Source: Ferruginibacter yonginensis (GTDB lineage: Bacteria > Bacteroidota > Bacteroidia > Chitinophagales > Chitinophagaceae). From it: a stretch of 64,000 bases of DNA. Below the pieces are notes generated by a model. It did not search any database. It saw only the letters and a program-made list of their open reading frames with translations, and was not told where the DNA came from. Below, piece after piece: positions 23,356 to 32,222 of the stretch (its first letter is position 1; every line of letters begins with the position of its first letter). The stretch is from positions 372,001 through 436,000 of the forward strand of contig NZ_JBHSCZ010000002.1 in the NCBI RefSeq assembly GCF_042651465.1. Reading direction: 5' to 3'. Both the position numbers and the translations under genes were made by a program.

Positions 23356-25494
23356 ATGCAGATTATTCAAAGTATCAGAGAAAAAGGCGCAGCTATTATC
23401 ATTATAGTAATTGCTTTAAGTCTTATTGGTTTTATTTTAATGGATGCTAAATCAGGTAGCAGTGCCAGTTTATTTGGTGGCAGTGCAGGTACAACAGTTG
23501 GTAAAGTAAACGGTACCAGTATTGATTTAAATGAATTCAATAAAAGAGTAACGCAAGAAGAAAATAAGCAAGCTGGTCAAACAGGTCAACAACCAACAGG
23601 TGCAGCATCTTTAAGAATTAGAGATAACGTTTGGAACCAAATGATTGCTGAAAATGTGTTTTACAATGTAACAGAAAAGTTAGGTATTACACTTACTCCA
23701 AAAGAGTTGTCATCAATTTTAATGAGCAACGATCCTAGTAATCCATTTATGCAAGAAAGAAGTTTAATTGACCCAGCAACGGGAAAATTAGATTTAGCAA
23801 AAGTGGCTGATGCTATAAATAATATTAAGAAATTAAAAGGTGCTGATAGAGAAGCTATTGATGCACAAATTTTGGAACCACTTAAATTAAGCACCGCTGC
23901 TGCAAAATATGGTGGTTTAATAAGTGCTGCTGCTTACTACCCTACTTGGATGCAAGAAAAAGACCAACAAGAATCAGTTACTTTTTCAAACATTTCATAT
24001 GTAGGTGTTAATTATGCAGAAATTAGCGACAGTACCGTAAAAGTATCTGACGATGATATTAATAAATATGTAGCATCACACAAAGATTTGTTTAAGCAAG
24101 AAGCCGGTAGAACGATTTCATACATTGCGTTTAGCCAATTACCATCTGCAACGGATAGTGCAAAAGCAAGAGATATGGTTGCTGGTTTAAGAGATGCTTT
24201 TGCTGCAGATACCAACGCAAGTGCTTTTGTAGCTCGTAATACATCAACCATTGATTTTAAAGATGATTATGCACCATTATCAAAAATACCATCGCAAGCA
24301 AAAGATACAATCGTAAAACAAGCAGTTGGTACTGTGTACGGTCCTTATATTGAAGGTAATAATTATGCTTTAGCAAAAATTTTAGCAACCAAGCAATTAC
24401 CTGATAGTGTAAAAGCTCGTCATATTTTAGTTGCCGTAAATGATTTACAAACACAACAACCAATAAGAACAGACTCTGCTGCAAAGGCATTGGCTGATAG
24501 TATTTTAACTGCTATTAAAGGTGGTGCTGATTTTGGTGCTTTGGCAACAAAATATTCTGCTGATAAAGGAAGTGTTGAAAAAGGTGGTGATTTAGGTACG
24601 TTTGGCTACGGTGCAATGGTACCTGAGTTTAATGAATTTAGTTTTACAAAAACAGCAGGCGCTAAAGATGTTGTAAAAACACAATTTGGTTACCATGTTA
24701 TTGATATTTTAAACCAAAAAGATTTTAAAACAGCGTATAAAATTGCTTACATGGCAAAACAAATTGTACCGAGTGATGAAACCATTAACGGTGCAAGTTT
24801 AGCTGCTACAAAAGCATCACAACAAAAAGATGGTAAAGCATTAGCAGAGTATGCTGCAAAAAATGGTTTACAAATTATTGAATTACCAACTACTATTAAA
24901 GAGAACGATTTTAGTGTTGCCAATATGCAAGAGGCAAGAAGTTTGGTACGTTGGGTATTTGATGCAAAACCTGGGGCAGTAAGCGACCCAATTGGTATTG
25001 GTGATCAATTTATTGTAGCTACTGTAAATAAAATATATAAAGAAGGTGTGCAAGATGCTGCAACGGCTCGTCCGGGTGCTGAAGCAATTGTAAGAAATTT
25101 AAAGAAGGCTGATATTATTACTGCTAAACTAGGTGCAACACCAACTTTAGAAAGTGCTGCAGCGGCTTACAACAAACAAATTTTAACTGCCGGTGCAGAT
25201 TCAACCTTAACTATGAGTGGTAGAATTATTAATGGTATTGGCCCTGAACCAAAGGTAATTGGTGCTGCATTTAATAAAGACAATCAAACCAAAGCATCAA
25301 CACCAATTATAGGTGCAACAGGTGTGTATTTAGTTAAAGTAAACAGCATACAACAAAAAGCAGCACCATCGCCAGAAGAAAAATCGGCACAAACCACTGC
25401 TCGTATGGCTGCTATTCGCCAACAAAGTAACAACTGGTTTGAAGGATTAAGAAAACAAGCCACTATAAAAGATAACAGAAGTAAATTCTTCTAA
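23356..25494 (+). CDS. ppiD: Peptidyl-prolyl cis-trans isomerase PpiD-like, membrane-anchored
   Basis: A 712-residue periplasmic folding factor anchored by one N-terminal helix (IREKGAAIIIIVIALSLIGFILM). A SurA-like N-terminal chaperone region follows, with KVNGTSIDLNEFNKRV and long amphipathic helices. The parvulin domain lies near residues 350-460: VKARHILVAV, GGADFGALATKYSAD, GGDLGTFGYGAMVPEFNEF, and KTQFGYHVIDI. A second, degenerate parvulin-like region may follow. The size and architecture match PpiD of Bacteroidota. It has its own promoter and a terminator, so it is monocistronic. Confidence 0.92.
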   Translation: MQIIQSIREKGAAIIIIVIALSLIGFILMDAKSGSSASLFGGSAGTTVGKVNGTSIDLNEFNKRVTQEENKQAGQTGQQPTGAASLRIRDNVWNQMIAENVFYNVTEKLGITLTPKELSSILMSNDPSNPFMQERSLIDPATGKLDLAKVADAINNIKKLKGADREAIDAQILEPLKLSTAAAKYGGLISAAAYYPTWMQEKDQQESVTFSNISYVGVNYAEISDSTVKVSDDDINKYVASHKDLFKQEAGRTISYIAFSQLPSATDSAKARDMVAGLRDAFAADTNASAFVARNTSTIDFKDDYAPLSKIPSQAKDTIVKQAVGTVYGPYIEGNNYALAKILATKQLPDSVKARHILVAVNDLQTQQPIRTDSAAKALADSILTAIKGGADFGALATKYSADKGSVEKGGDLGTFGYGAMVPEFNEFSFTKTAGAKDVVKTQFGYHVIDILNQKDFKTAYKIAYMAKQIVPSDETINGASLAATKASQQKDGKALAEYAAKNGLQIIELPTTIKENDFSVANMQEARSLVRWVFDAKPGAVSDPIGIGDQFIVATVNKIYKEGVQDAATARPGAEAIVRNLKKADIITAKLGATPTLESAAAAYNKQILTAGADSTLTMSGRIINGIGPEPKVIGAAFNKDNQTKASTPIIGATGVYLVKVNSIQQKAAPSPEEKSAQTTARMAAIRQQSNNWFEGLRKQATIKDNRSKFF

Positions 25495-25512
25495 AAAGTA
25501 ATTAATAAAAAT

Positions 25513-25539
25513 AGCCGCTACATTTGTAGCGGTTTTTTT
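25513..25539 (+). terminator. Terminator of ppiD
   Basis: CCGCTAC (25515-25521) pairs with GTAGCGG (25526-25532) around a 4-base loop and is followed by seven T residues. Confidence 0.88.
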
Positions 25540-25597
25540 GTGCTGTTAAATTTCTTATTTCAACAATAGTAACAACAGTAAACATTTGTAAATAGTA

Positions 25598-25605
25598 TAA
25601 TTTTG
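25598..25605 (+). promoter_or_regulatory. -7 element 4 bases before the DUF2480 start
   Basis: TAATTTTG matches TAnnTTTG; the ATG at 25610 follows after 4 bases, so a transcript starting at the expected distance would have no leader. No -33 match is visible. Confidence 0.45.
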
Positions 25606-25609
25606 TACA

Positions 25610-26137
25610 ATGGAATCGCAATTTGTAAATAAGGTAGCCGAAAGTGGTATCATCACTATTAATTTAGAAGATTATTATCCTAAAGAAGGCGTAGTGGTTT
25701 TTGATTTAAAAGACTACCTTTTTATGGGCCTAATTTTAAAAGAGAAAGATTTTAGGGAAGCACTTAAAAACATTGATCTTACAATTTATACCAATAAAAT
25801 TGTAGCACTCACATGTACTGCTGATGCGGTGATACCCATGTGGGCCTACATGTTAGTGGTAAGTTTATTACAACCTGTTGCCAAACAAATTGAATTTAGT
25901 ACGGAACAAGATATTGCTACAAAAATATTATTACAAAACATAGCGGCTATTGATAGTACTGTATATACCGATGCTCGTTTAGTTATAAAAGGTTGCGGCG
26001 AATTACCTATTGGCGAAGCAGCATATGTAGCGATAACCAATAAATTACGCCCTGTTGCTAAAAGCATTATGTATGGTGAACCATGTAGTACTGTGCCGGT
26101 GTTTAAAAAGAAAAGTGCAGCAACGCCTATTAGTTAA
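25610..26137 (+). CDS. DUF2480 family protein
   Basis: A 175-residue protein of a family largely restricted to Bacteroidota. Recognisable segments are FVNKVAESGIITINLEDYYP, VVFDLKDYLFMGLILKEKDFR, CTADAVIPMWAYMLV, and the C-terminal VYTDARLVIKGCGELPIG. No signal peptide or membrane segment is visible, so it should be cytoplasmic. The conserved acidic residues and the cysteine in KGCG could bind metal; the function is unknown. It converges with corA, the two stop codons sharing one TTAA. Confidence 0.85.
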   Translation: MESQFVNKVAESGIITINLEDYYPKEGVVVFDLKDYLFMGLILKEKDFREALKNIDLTIYTNKIVALTCTADAVIPMWAYMLVVSLLQPVAKQIEFSTEQDIATKILLQNIAAIDSTVYTDARLVIKGCGELPIGEAAYVAITNKLRPVAKSIMYGEPCSTVPVFKKKSAATPIS

Positions 26138-27225
26138 AACCAACCACGTTTTTTAAACAAACGCAACATCACTATTGGTATTATCAACATCAACCCAACA
26201 CAAATAAAAAAGCCCCATGTATTGTGCATGAGTGGAATTATATCGAAGTTCATACCAAAAATACCACCAATAACAGTAGCAGGTGCTAGTAAACAAGTAA
26301 CCACCGCCATTACTTTCATTACCTCGTTCATACGAAGGTTTACATTGCTCAAATATAAATCTTGCAGGTTCATCATCATATCACGATAGTTTTCTGAAAG
26401 GTCGTGGGCTTGAATGATATGATCATATACATCTTTAAAATACTTTTCAGTACGCTCTTCAATTAACTCAGTTTCGCTACGCATAATGCTACTCACCAAT
26501 TCACGAACAGGCGCTATGCTTCTTTTCAACACAATCATTTCTTTACGAAGCATATTTATTTTTACCAAGCTGCGGTTATTAGCATTCTTAATAATTTCTT
26601 CTTCTAAGTCTTCAATTTTTTCTGCAAGATTTTCCATTACCACAAAATAGTAATCAACAATATAATCAAGCAAGCTGTAAAATAAAAAGTCGCTACCGAG
26701 TTGCCGAACTTTACTACTACTAATTTTTAATTTATCTCTTAAAGGGTTAAATGGATCTTTGGTAGGATCTTCTTGAAAAGTAATTACAAACTTTCGCCCC
26801 AAAATAATACTCAACTGTTCTGATTCAACAATACCCATTGCTTTGTTAAACGAAAGCATGTTCAGCAAACAAAAAACCAGTCCATCAATTTCATCGGTTT
26901 TTGGTCGTTGCCCAATACTAATAATATCTTCGGCAATTAAAGGGTGTATACCAAATTGTGCAGCAAGTTTATCAACATCTTCTTTCCGTAAACCATCAAC
27001 ATTAATCCAAGTATTGGAAGGTGAATGCAAAAAGGGAAAAGCATCTTCCACTTTATTTAATTGCTTACAAAGCACCTCATCTTTACTATATTCAAAAACG
27101 GTGATGATTGATTTTTCGGGCTCTACCCTAGTTGGTGGTGCGGTGGGGTTTACTTGTAAAACCTTTTTAGTTCGCAACAAACCGGTGCTGCTTAAAATTA
27201 AATCGAGGTATTTAGTGCCAAACAT
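26134..27225 (-). CDS. corA: CorA family magnesium/cobalt transporter
   Basis: A 363-residue pentameric Mg2+/Co2+ channel. A cytoplasmic N-terminal domain has LIAEDIISIGQRPK and a long alpha-helical stalk (ENLAEKIEDLEEEIIKN... with SENYRDMMMNLQD). Two C-terminal membrane helices follow. The signature GMN is in GGIFGMNFDIIPL near residue 323, and the tail is basic (RLFKKRGWF). Start ATG at 27225. It lies between DUF2480 and asnS; a terminator separates it from asnS. Confidence 0.95.
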   Translation of the reverse strand: MFGTKYLDLILSSTGLLRTKKVLQVNPTAPPTRVEPEKSIITVFEYSKDEVLCKQLNKVEDAFPFLHSPSNTWINVDGLRKEDVDKLAAQFGIHPLIAEDIISIGQRPKTDEIDGLVFCLLNMLSFNKAMGIVESEQLSIILGRKFVITFQEDPTKDPFNPLRDKLKISSSKVRQLGSDFLFYSLLDYIVDYYFVVMENLAEKIEDLEEEIIKNANNRSLVKINMLRKEMIVLKRSIAPVRELVSSIMRSETELIEERTEKYFKDVYDHIIQAHDLSENYRDMMMNLQDLYLSNVNLRMNEVMKVMAVVTCLLAPATVIGGIFGMNFDIIPLMHNTWGFFICVGLMLIIPIVMLRLFKKRGWF

Positions 27226-27284
27226 ATATTCAATAATAGGTGAAAAGAAAACTTTTTTAAAAGTACTGTTTTATCAGCAAGCAT

Positions 27285-27318
27285 AAAAAAAGAGTAAGTG
27301 TGTTACTTACTCTTTTAA
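27285..27318 (-). terminator. Terminator of asnS
   Basis: AAAAGAGTAAGT / ACTTACTCTTTT with a 5-base loop, directly after the asnS stop on the minus strand and followed there by T residues. Confidence 0.85.
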
Positions 27319-27323
27319 AAAAT

Positions 27324-28766
27324 TTAAAATGCGGCACTTTTCGGATAACGTGGAAAAGGTATTACATCTCTAATGTTCGTCATGCCCGTTACAAACAACA
27401 CCAAACGTTCAAAACCTAGTCCAAAACCAGCATGCGGACAAGCACCAAACCTACGGGTATCTAAATAAAAATTCATTTCTTCGGTTGGTATGTGCATTTC
27501 TTCCATACGTTGTACCAATTTATCTAAACGTTCTTCTCTTTGTGAGCCACCAACAATTTCGCCAATACCTGGTGCTAAAATATCCATAGCGGCAACGGTT
27601 TTACCATCATCGTTTTGGCGCATATAAAATGCCTTAATATCTTTTGGGTAATCGGTTAATATTACTGGTTTTTTAAAATGTTTTTCTACCAAGTAACGCT
27701 CATGTTCACTTTGTAAATCAACACCCCAGCCTTCAACCAAATATTGAAACTTCTTCTTTTTATTATGGTTACTTTCTTTTAAAATTTCAATGGCTTCAGT
27801 ATAAGTTAAACGTTCAAAATTATTTTCTACTACAAATTTTAATTTATCAATCAAACCCATTTCACTGCGTTCGTTTTGAGGTTTTTGTTTTTCTTCTTCC
27901 TCTAAACGCTGTGCTAAAAACGCCAAATCATCAGCATTATGATCCATCGCATATTTAATAATATACTTAATGAAATCTTCAGCAAGGTTCATATTATCTT
28001 CCAAATCATTAAACGCAACTTCGGGTTCAATCATCCAAAATTCAGCTAAGTGCCTTGTGGTATTACTATTTTCGGCCCTAAACGTTGGTCCAAAAGTATA
28101 AATATCACTAAAAGCCATTGCCGCTAATTCACCTTCTAATTGTCCGCTTACAGTGAGGTTGGTGCTTTTACCAAAAAAATCTTCTTTAAAGTTGATGCTA
28201 CCATCATCGTTTTTAGGTGCAGTACCATCTAAAGGCAAAGTGGTTACTTTAAACATTTCGCCGGCACCTTCAGCATCGCTACCCGTAATAATGGGCGTAT
28301 GCATGTATACAAAACCTCGGTCGTTAAAAAACTGATGTACAGCAAAAGCTAAGCTATGGCGTACCCTAAAAATAGCGCCAAATGTATTGGTACGAAAGCG
28401 TAAATGTGCCACTTCACGTAAAAACTCTAAGCTGTGTTTTTTAGGTTGTAACGGAAATTTTTCAGCATCGCTATCACCTAAAATTTCTATAACGGTAGCC
28501 TGTAACTCTACCTTTTGGCCCTTACCCAACGATTCTATAACTGTGCCCGTAGCTTTAATACAAGCGCCAGTGGTAATACGTTTTATAGTAGCATCATCTA
28601 ACAAACCCAAGGCAGCCACCACTTGTAAATTATTATTGGTACTACCATCATTAAGGGCTATAAATTGATTGTTACGAAAAGTACGCACCCAACCCATAAC
28701 AGTGGTTTCGTAATTTGCTTGATCGCTTTCTAATAAAACTTTAATTTTTGTACGCTTGTTAAACAT
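27324..28766 (-). CDS. asnS: Asparaginyl-tRNA synthetase
   Basis: Attaches asparagine to tRNA-Asn. At 480 residues it has the usual length. An N-terminal OB-fold anticodon-binding domain (TTVMGWVRTFRNNQFIALNDG) is followed by a class II catalytic core with motif 2 (FGPTFRAENSNTTRHLAEFWMIEPE) and motif 3 (GFGLGFERLVLFVTG), plus GGSQREERLD. The start is the ATG at 28766 (MFNKRTKIK); the frame runs on to 28799 but those residues are not conserved. It is monocistronic and ends at a strong terminator. Confidence 0.97.
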   Translation of the reverse strand: MFNKRTKIKVLLESDQANYETTVMGWVRTFRNNQFIALNDGSTNNNLQVVAALGLLDDATIKRITTGACIKATGTVIESLGKGQKVELQATVIEILGDSDAEKFPLQPKKHSLEFLREVAHLRFRTNTFGAIFRVRHSLAFAVHQFFNDRGFVYMHTPIITGSDAEGAGEMFKVTTLPLDGTAPKNDDGSINFKEDFFGKSTNLTVSGQLEGELAAMAFSDIYTFGPTFRAENSNTTRHLAEFWMIEPEVAFNDLEDNMNLAEDFIKYIIKYAMDHNADDLAFLAQRLEEEEKQKPQNERSEMGLIDKLKFVVENNFERLTYTEAIEILKESNHNKKKKFQYLVEGWGVDLQSEHERYLVEKHFKKPVILTDYPKDIKAFYMRQNDDGKTVAAMDILAPGIGEIVGGSQREERLDKLVQRMEEMHIPTEEMNFYLDTRRFGACPHAGFGLGFERLVLFVTGMTNIRDVIPFPRYPKSAAF

Positions 28767-28903
28767 GCCTATTATTTTAATGGCTGCAAATATAAACATT
28801 AAAATACAGCCCCAAAGCGGTTAAATGCCCCAATCAAAAGCATATTTTACAAATTATTGACTATCAGTTAAGCATATTTAGCACACTAACCCATGTATTA
28901 ATT

Positions 28904-28911
28904 TACCTTTG
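28904..28911 (+). promoter_or_regulatory. -7 element of the M28 peptidase gene
   Basis: TACCTTTG, an exact TAnnTTTG match 19 bases before the start ATG. No clear -33 is visible. Confidence 0.45.
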
Positions 28912-28930
28912 AACATTCAAAAAAATATTT

Positions 28931-30559
28931 ATGAAGTATTTAGTGTTGTTAATGGTTGCTTTACCACAAGTGTTGTGGGCACAAAAAAATAACATCGTTA
29001 CAAACGATGCTTTGAAAAATAATTTAAAAGCTACTATTAATTTTTTGGCAGATGATAAGTTGGAAGGCAGACGCACAGGCACAGCTGGTGAAAAATTGGC
29101 CTACCAATACATTGAAGCACAATTTAAAAAAGCTGGTTTAACAACCTACACCAATAATAGTTTTATACAACCGTTTGAGGTAAACGATGGTAAAATAATT
29201 GCTACTACCACACAGTTTGAATTAAACGGCAAAACACTACAATTGTTGAAAGATTATTTTCCGTTGGCTTATTCAGCAAATGTTAGCAAAGTATCATTCA
29301 ACAGTTCATCGCCCAACGTTGTTTATTATTATATAGATAGTGTTATTGCACAAAATACCAACAACCCACATTTTGATATAAAAGAAAATATGTTAGATGC
29401 TGCAAAGGCGGCGGCTAATAACAAGGCAACCCTTTTTATCGTTAAAAATAGCAGTAACCCTAAAAATGCTATAGTATTTGATGCCAAAGAAAAAACACCA
29501 GCATTGAATATTCCTGCAATTGTTTTAGATGCTGCTGTTAACGAAGCTGCATTTACAGTAAAGGGTTACAGCGTACCAAACGCCACCATTACTATTCAAG
29601 TTCAACAATCCGTAAGAGTGGGTCATAATGTAATAGGGTACATTAACAACAATGCACCATATACCATTATACTAGGTGCTCACTATGATCATTTAGGGTA
29701 TGGTGAAGATCATACGTCATTATACACAGGTGCACAACCTATGATACACAACGGGGCTGATGATAATGCTAGTGGTACAGCTGCTTTAATTGCTTTAGCA
29801 AATTGGGTTAAAAAAAGCGACCTTAAAAAATACAATGTTGTATTTGTAGCTTTTTCAGGAGAAGAGTTGGGTTTGTTTGGTTCAAAATATTTTGTTGAAC
29901 AAAGCGGTATAGATGTTAGCAAAGTAAATTACATGATTAACATGGATATGGTGGGCAGGTTAAACGATAGTACACACGGATTAACGGTTGGGGGTTATGG
30001 CACATCACCTACATGGGGAAATTTAATTAAAACCAACGATACTTATTTTAAAATAAATATTGATAGCAGCGGAAGCGGCCCAAGCGACCATACATCTTTT
30101 TACAAAAAAGATATTCCCGTATTATTCTTTTTTACTGGCAGCCATAAAGATTACCACAAACCAAGTGACGATGCTGATAAAATAAATTATGAAGGCGCTG
30201 TTGCTATCATAAAATATATTGAGCAAATATTAACGGCAACCAATAATATGGATAAACTTACGTTTACTAAAACGAGAGAAGCTGCGGCAATGGGAAAATC
30301 AAGCTTTAAAGTGAGTTTGGGTATAATGCCCGATTATACTTTTAGTGGCGTAGGTGTAATGGTTGATGGTGTTTCTGAAAACAAACCAGCCATTAAAGCC
30401 GGTGTAAAAACGGGTGATGTATTATTACAATTAGGCGATTATAAGTTTACAGATGTACAAAGCTATATGAACACATTAAGTAAATTTAATAAGGGTGATA
30501 GTACCCAATTAAAAATTAAAAGAGGTAACGAAGAAATAACGTTGCCCATTACGTTTTAA
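28931..30559 (+). CDS. M28 family zinc aminopeptidase with C-terminal PDZ domain
   Basis: A 542-residue secreted peptidase. Signal peptide MKYLVLLMVALPQVLWAQ. A protease-associated region is followed by the M28 domain with zinc ligands in GAHYDHLGYG, NGADDNASGTAALI, SGEELGLFGS, NMDMVGR and GPSDHTSFY. A PDZ domain covers about 455-540 (DYTFSGVGVMVDGVSENKPA, GDVLLQLGDYKF). Likely periplasmic or outer-membrane peptide degradation. It lies 18 bases before the IPExxxVDY gene and heads a run of four same-strand genes ending at 32189. Confidence 0.93.
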   Translation: MKYLVLLMVALPQVLWAQKNNIVTNDALKNNLKATINFLADDKLEGRRTGTAGEKLAYQYIEAQFKKAGLTTYTNNSFIQPFEVNDGKIIATTTQFELNGKTLQLLKDYFPLAYSANVSKVSFNSSSPNVVYYYIDSVIAQNTNNPHFDIKENMLDAAKAAANNKATLFIVKNSSNPKNAIVFDAKEKTPALNIPAIVLDAAVNEAAFTVKGYSVPNATITIQVQQSVRVGHNVIGYINNNAPYTIILGAHYDHLGYGEDHTSLYTGAQPMIHNGADDNASGTAALIALANWVKKSDLKKYNVVFVAFSGEELGLFGSKYFVEQSGIDVSKVNYMINMDMVGRLNDSTHGLTVGGYGTSPTWGNLIKTNDTYFKINIDSSGSGPSDHTSFYKKDIPVLFFFTGSHKDYHKPSDDADKINYEGAVAIIKYIEQILTATNNMDKLTFTKTREAAAMGKSSFKVSLGIMPDYTFSGVGVMVDGVSENKPAIKAGVKTGDVLLQLGDYKFTDVQSYMNTLSKFNKGDSTQLKIKRGNEEITLPITF

Positions 30560-30577
30560 TACCCATCAAACTTTTGT

Positions 30578-31015
30578 ATGATGAAAATTAAATTAGATGT
30601 TGATAAATTGCTCGATGATTTTTTTGAAGATGCTTGTCTATTAGGCATTGTGGCACCTGTTAAAGATTATCAATTTGCTTGGCATATTAATCAAACATTA
30701 GGATTTAATTTTATATTAAACCATAGTATTGAAATACCCTTAAAAAAAAAGGGTAGAGATTATTATTTTTCAATTTATGAGTACCTTGTGCCAGGTACAT
30801 CATTGGCGCATTATTTGTATAATAACGAAGATGATGGCGAATATTTATTACCCGAGTTCAAGCATTTAGATTTTTTATGGCTAACCAAGGGCGAAATGTT
30901 ATCTAAAACTGAACTACAAACCCTTATCCAGTCCTTACGATTACTACCATCTGTACAATTGGTTACTGAAATGACCAATGAGAAAATTAAAAACAAACAA
31001 CACCTTATCTTTTAA
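30578..31015 (+). CDS. IPExxxVDY family protein
   Basis: A 145-residue protein of the Bacteroidota family named after its IPExxxVDY motif, here LLPEFKHLDFLWL. Also conserved are DYQFAWHINQTLGFNF, the central YYFSIYEY region and the WLTKGEM segment. Cytoplasmic; function unknown. Two adjacent ATG codons (30578 and 30581) could start it. It lies 18 bases after the M28 peptidase and 26 bases before the pterin dehydratase. Confidence 0.82.
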   Translation: MMKIKLDVDKLLDDFFEDACLLGIVAPVKDYQFAWHINQTLGFNFILNHSIEIPLKKKGRDYYFSIYEYLVPGTSLAHYLYNNEDDGEYLLPEFKHLDFLWLTKGEMLSKTELQTLIQSLRLLPSVQLVTEMTNEKIKNKQHLIF

Positions 31016-31041
31016 CCTGAATTTTTTAAAATTCAACCAAC

Positions 31042-31275
31042 ATGTGGAATAACATTAATAACAAACTTTACAAAAAGTTTGAATGTAAAAACTTTGTTCA
31101 TGCTTTTTCATTTATGACTGCGGTTGCAATAGCGGCAGAAAAAATGAATCATCACCCTACCTGGACCAACACTTACAATATTGTTGAAATTTGGCTTAGT
31201 ACCCACGACGAGGGCAATGTAGTAACAGCAAAAGATGAACAATTGGCAGCCATTATTGATGCATTATTCAAATAG
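31042..31275 (+). CDS. phhB: 4a-hydroxytetrahydrobiopterin dehydratase
   Basis: Dehydrates 4a-hydroxytetrahydrobiopterin to regenerate the cofactor of aromatic amino acid hydroxylases. The 77-residue product has the active-site pattern AEKMNHHPTWTNTYNIVEIW and the following LSTHDEG...VTAKD. It is short at the N terminus compared with the usual 95-110 residues, but the core is complete. It is followed after 8 bases by ctlX, an amino-acid degradation gene. Confidence 0.92.
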   Translation: MWNNINNKLYKKFECKNFVHAFSFMTAVAIAAEKMNHHPTWTNTYNIVEIWLSTHDEGNVVTAKDEQLAAIIDALFK

Positions 31276-31283
31276 TAGTTTTT

Positions 31284-32189
31284 ATGCAAACAACAGATAC
31301 CGTGGCCATGATACGCCCTGCGGCGTTTGGCTTTAATGAACAAACAGCAACCAATAATTTTTTTCAAGATAGTACCTACAAAAACAATAAAACATTACAT
31401 GAACATGCGGTGCATCAGTTTGATGTAATGGTGGAACTATTGAGGGCAAATGCTATTGAAGTGTTGGTATTAAATGATACACCAGTGCCTCAAAAGCCCG
31501 ATGCTATTTTTCCGAATAGCTGGATCAGCTGTAACAATAATGTAATCACCATTTTCCCTATGATGGCCCCTATTCGCCGTATAGAAAAACGATTAGATAT
31601 AGTGCAGGCTATTCAAGAAAAAACGGGTATTTACAATTTGCAAGATTGGAGTATTTACGAAGAGGAAAATATTTTTTTAGAAGGCAATGGTAGTATGGTG
31701 ATTGATCATCAATCGAAGTTGGTATACGCCAGTATATCACCCAGAACCAATGAAAAATTGGTAAAGCAATATTGTGCACAAAACAATTATGTGCCCATTA
31801 CTTTCACATCAAAAGACGAAGATGACAATATTATTCATTACACCAGTTTGATGATGTGCTTGGGAACAAGCTTTGCAATTATTTGTTTAGAAGCCATTAA
31901 AAAACCAATTGAACGTAAAATTATTTTACACAGGCTTAAACAATCGGGCCACGAAGTAATTGATATTAGTTACGAACAAATGAATTTATTTGCTGCACAT
32001 ATTTTAGAGTTGGTCAATAAAAAAGGAGAGCCCATTTTGGTAATGAGTACCACGGCACATGATGCATTTACACTACCTCAAATTGAAATGCTACAAAAAC
32101 ATGCAACAATAATAACGCCCAACATCAGCTATATTGAAAAAGCGGCAGGTGGTAGCGTACGAAGTATGATGTCAGAATTATTTTATTAA
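31284..32189 (+). CDS. ctlX: Citrulline utilisation hydrolase CtlX-like (amidinotransferase fold)
   Basis: A 301-residue member of the guanidino-group-modifying superfamily related to arginine deiminase. Conserved regions are AMIRPAAFGFNEQTA at the N terminus, DAIFPNSWISCNNN, the MMAPIRRIEKR segment, FLEGNGSMVIDH and the C-terminal VMSTTAHDAFT; a catalytic Cys is not certain from sequence. CtlX is proposed to act on citrulline. It ends a four-gene run at a bidirectional terminator. Confidence 0.85.
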   Translation: MQTTDTVAMIRPAAFGFNEQTATNNFFQDSTYKNNKTLHEHAVHQFDVMVELLRANAIEVLVLNDTPVPQKPDAIFPNSWISCNNNVITIFPMMAPIRRIEKRLDIVQAIQEKTGIYNLQDWSIYEEENIFLEGNGSMVIDHQSKLVYASISPRTNEKLVKQYCAQNNYVPITFTSKDEDDNIIHYTSLMMCLGTSFAIICLEAIKKPIERKIILHRLKQSGHEVIDISYEQMNLFAAHILELVNKKGEPILVMSTTAHDAFTLPQIEMLQKHATIITPNISYIEKAAGGSVRSMMSELFY

Positions 32190-32222
32190 AAAAGCCGCTT
32201 CAATACGAAGCGGCTTTTTTTA
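32188..32222. terminator. Bidirectional terminator between ctlX and selD
   Basis: AAAAAGCCGCTTC / GAAGCGGCTTTTT with a 5-base loop and A/T runs on both sides; it reaches into the last codons of selD. Confidence 0.9.

Noticed and set aside
31284..32189. Arginine deiminase as the function of ctlX
   Set aside because: The sequence lacks the length and layout of true arginine deiminases and better fits the CtlX group of the same superfamily.
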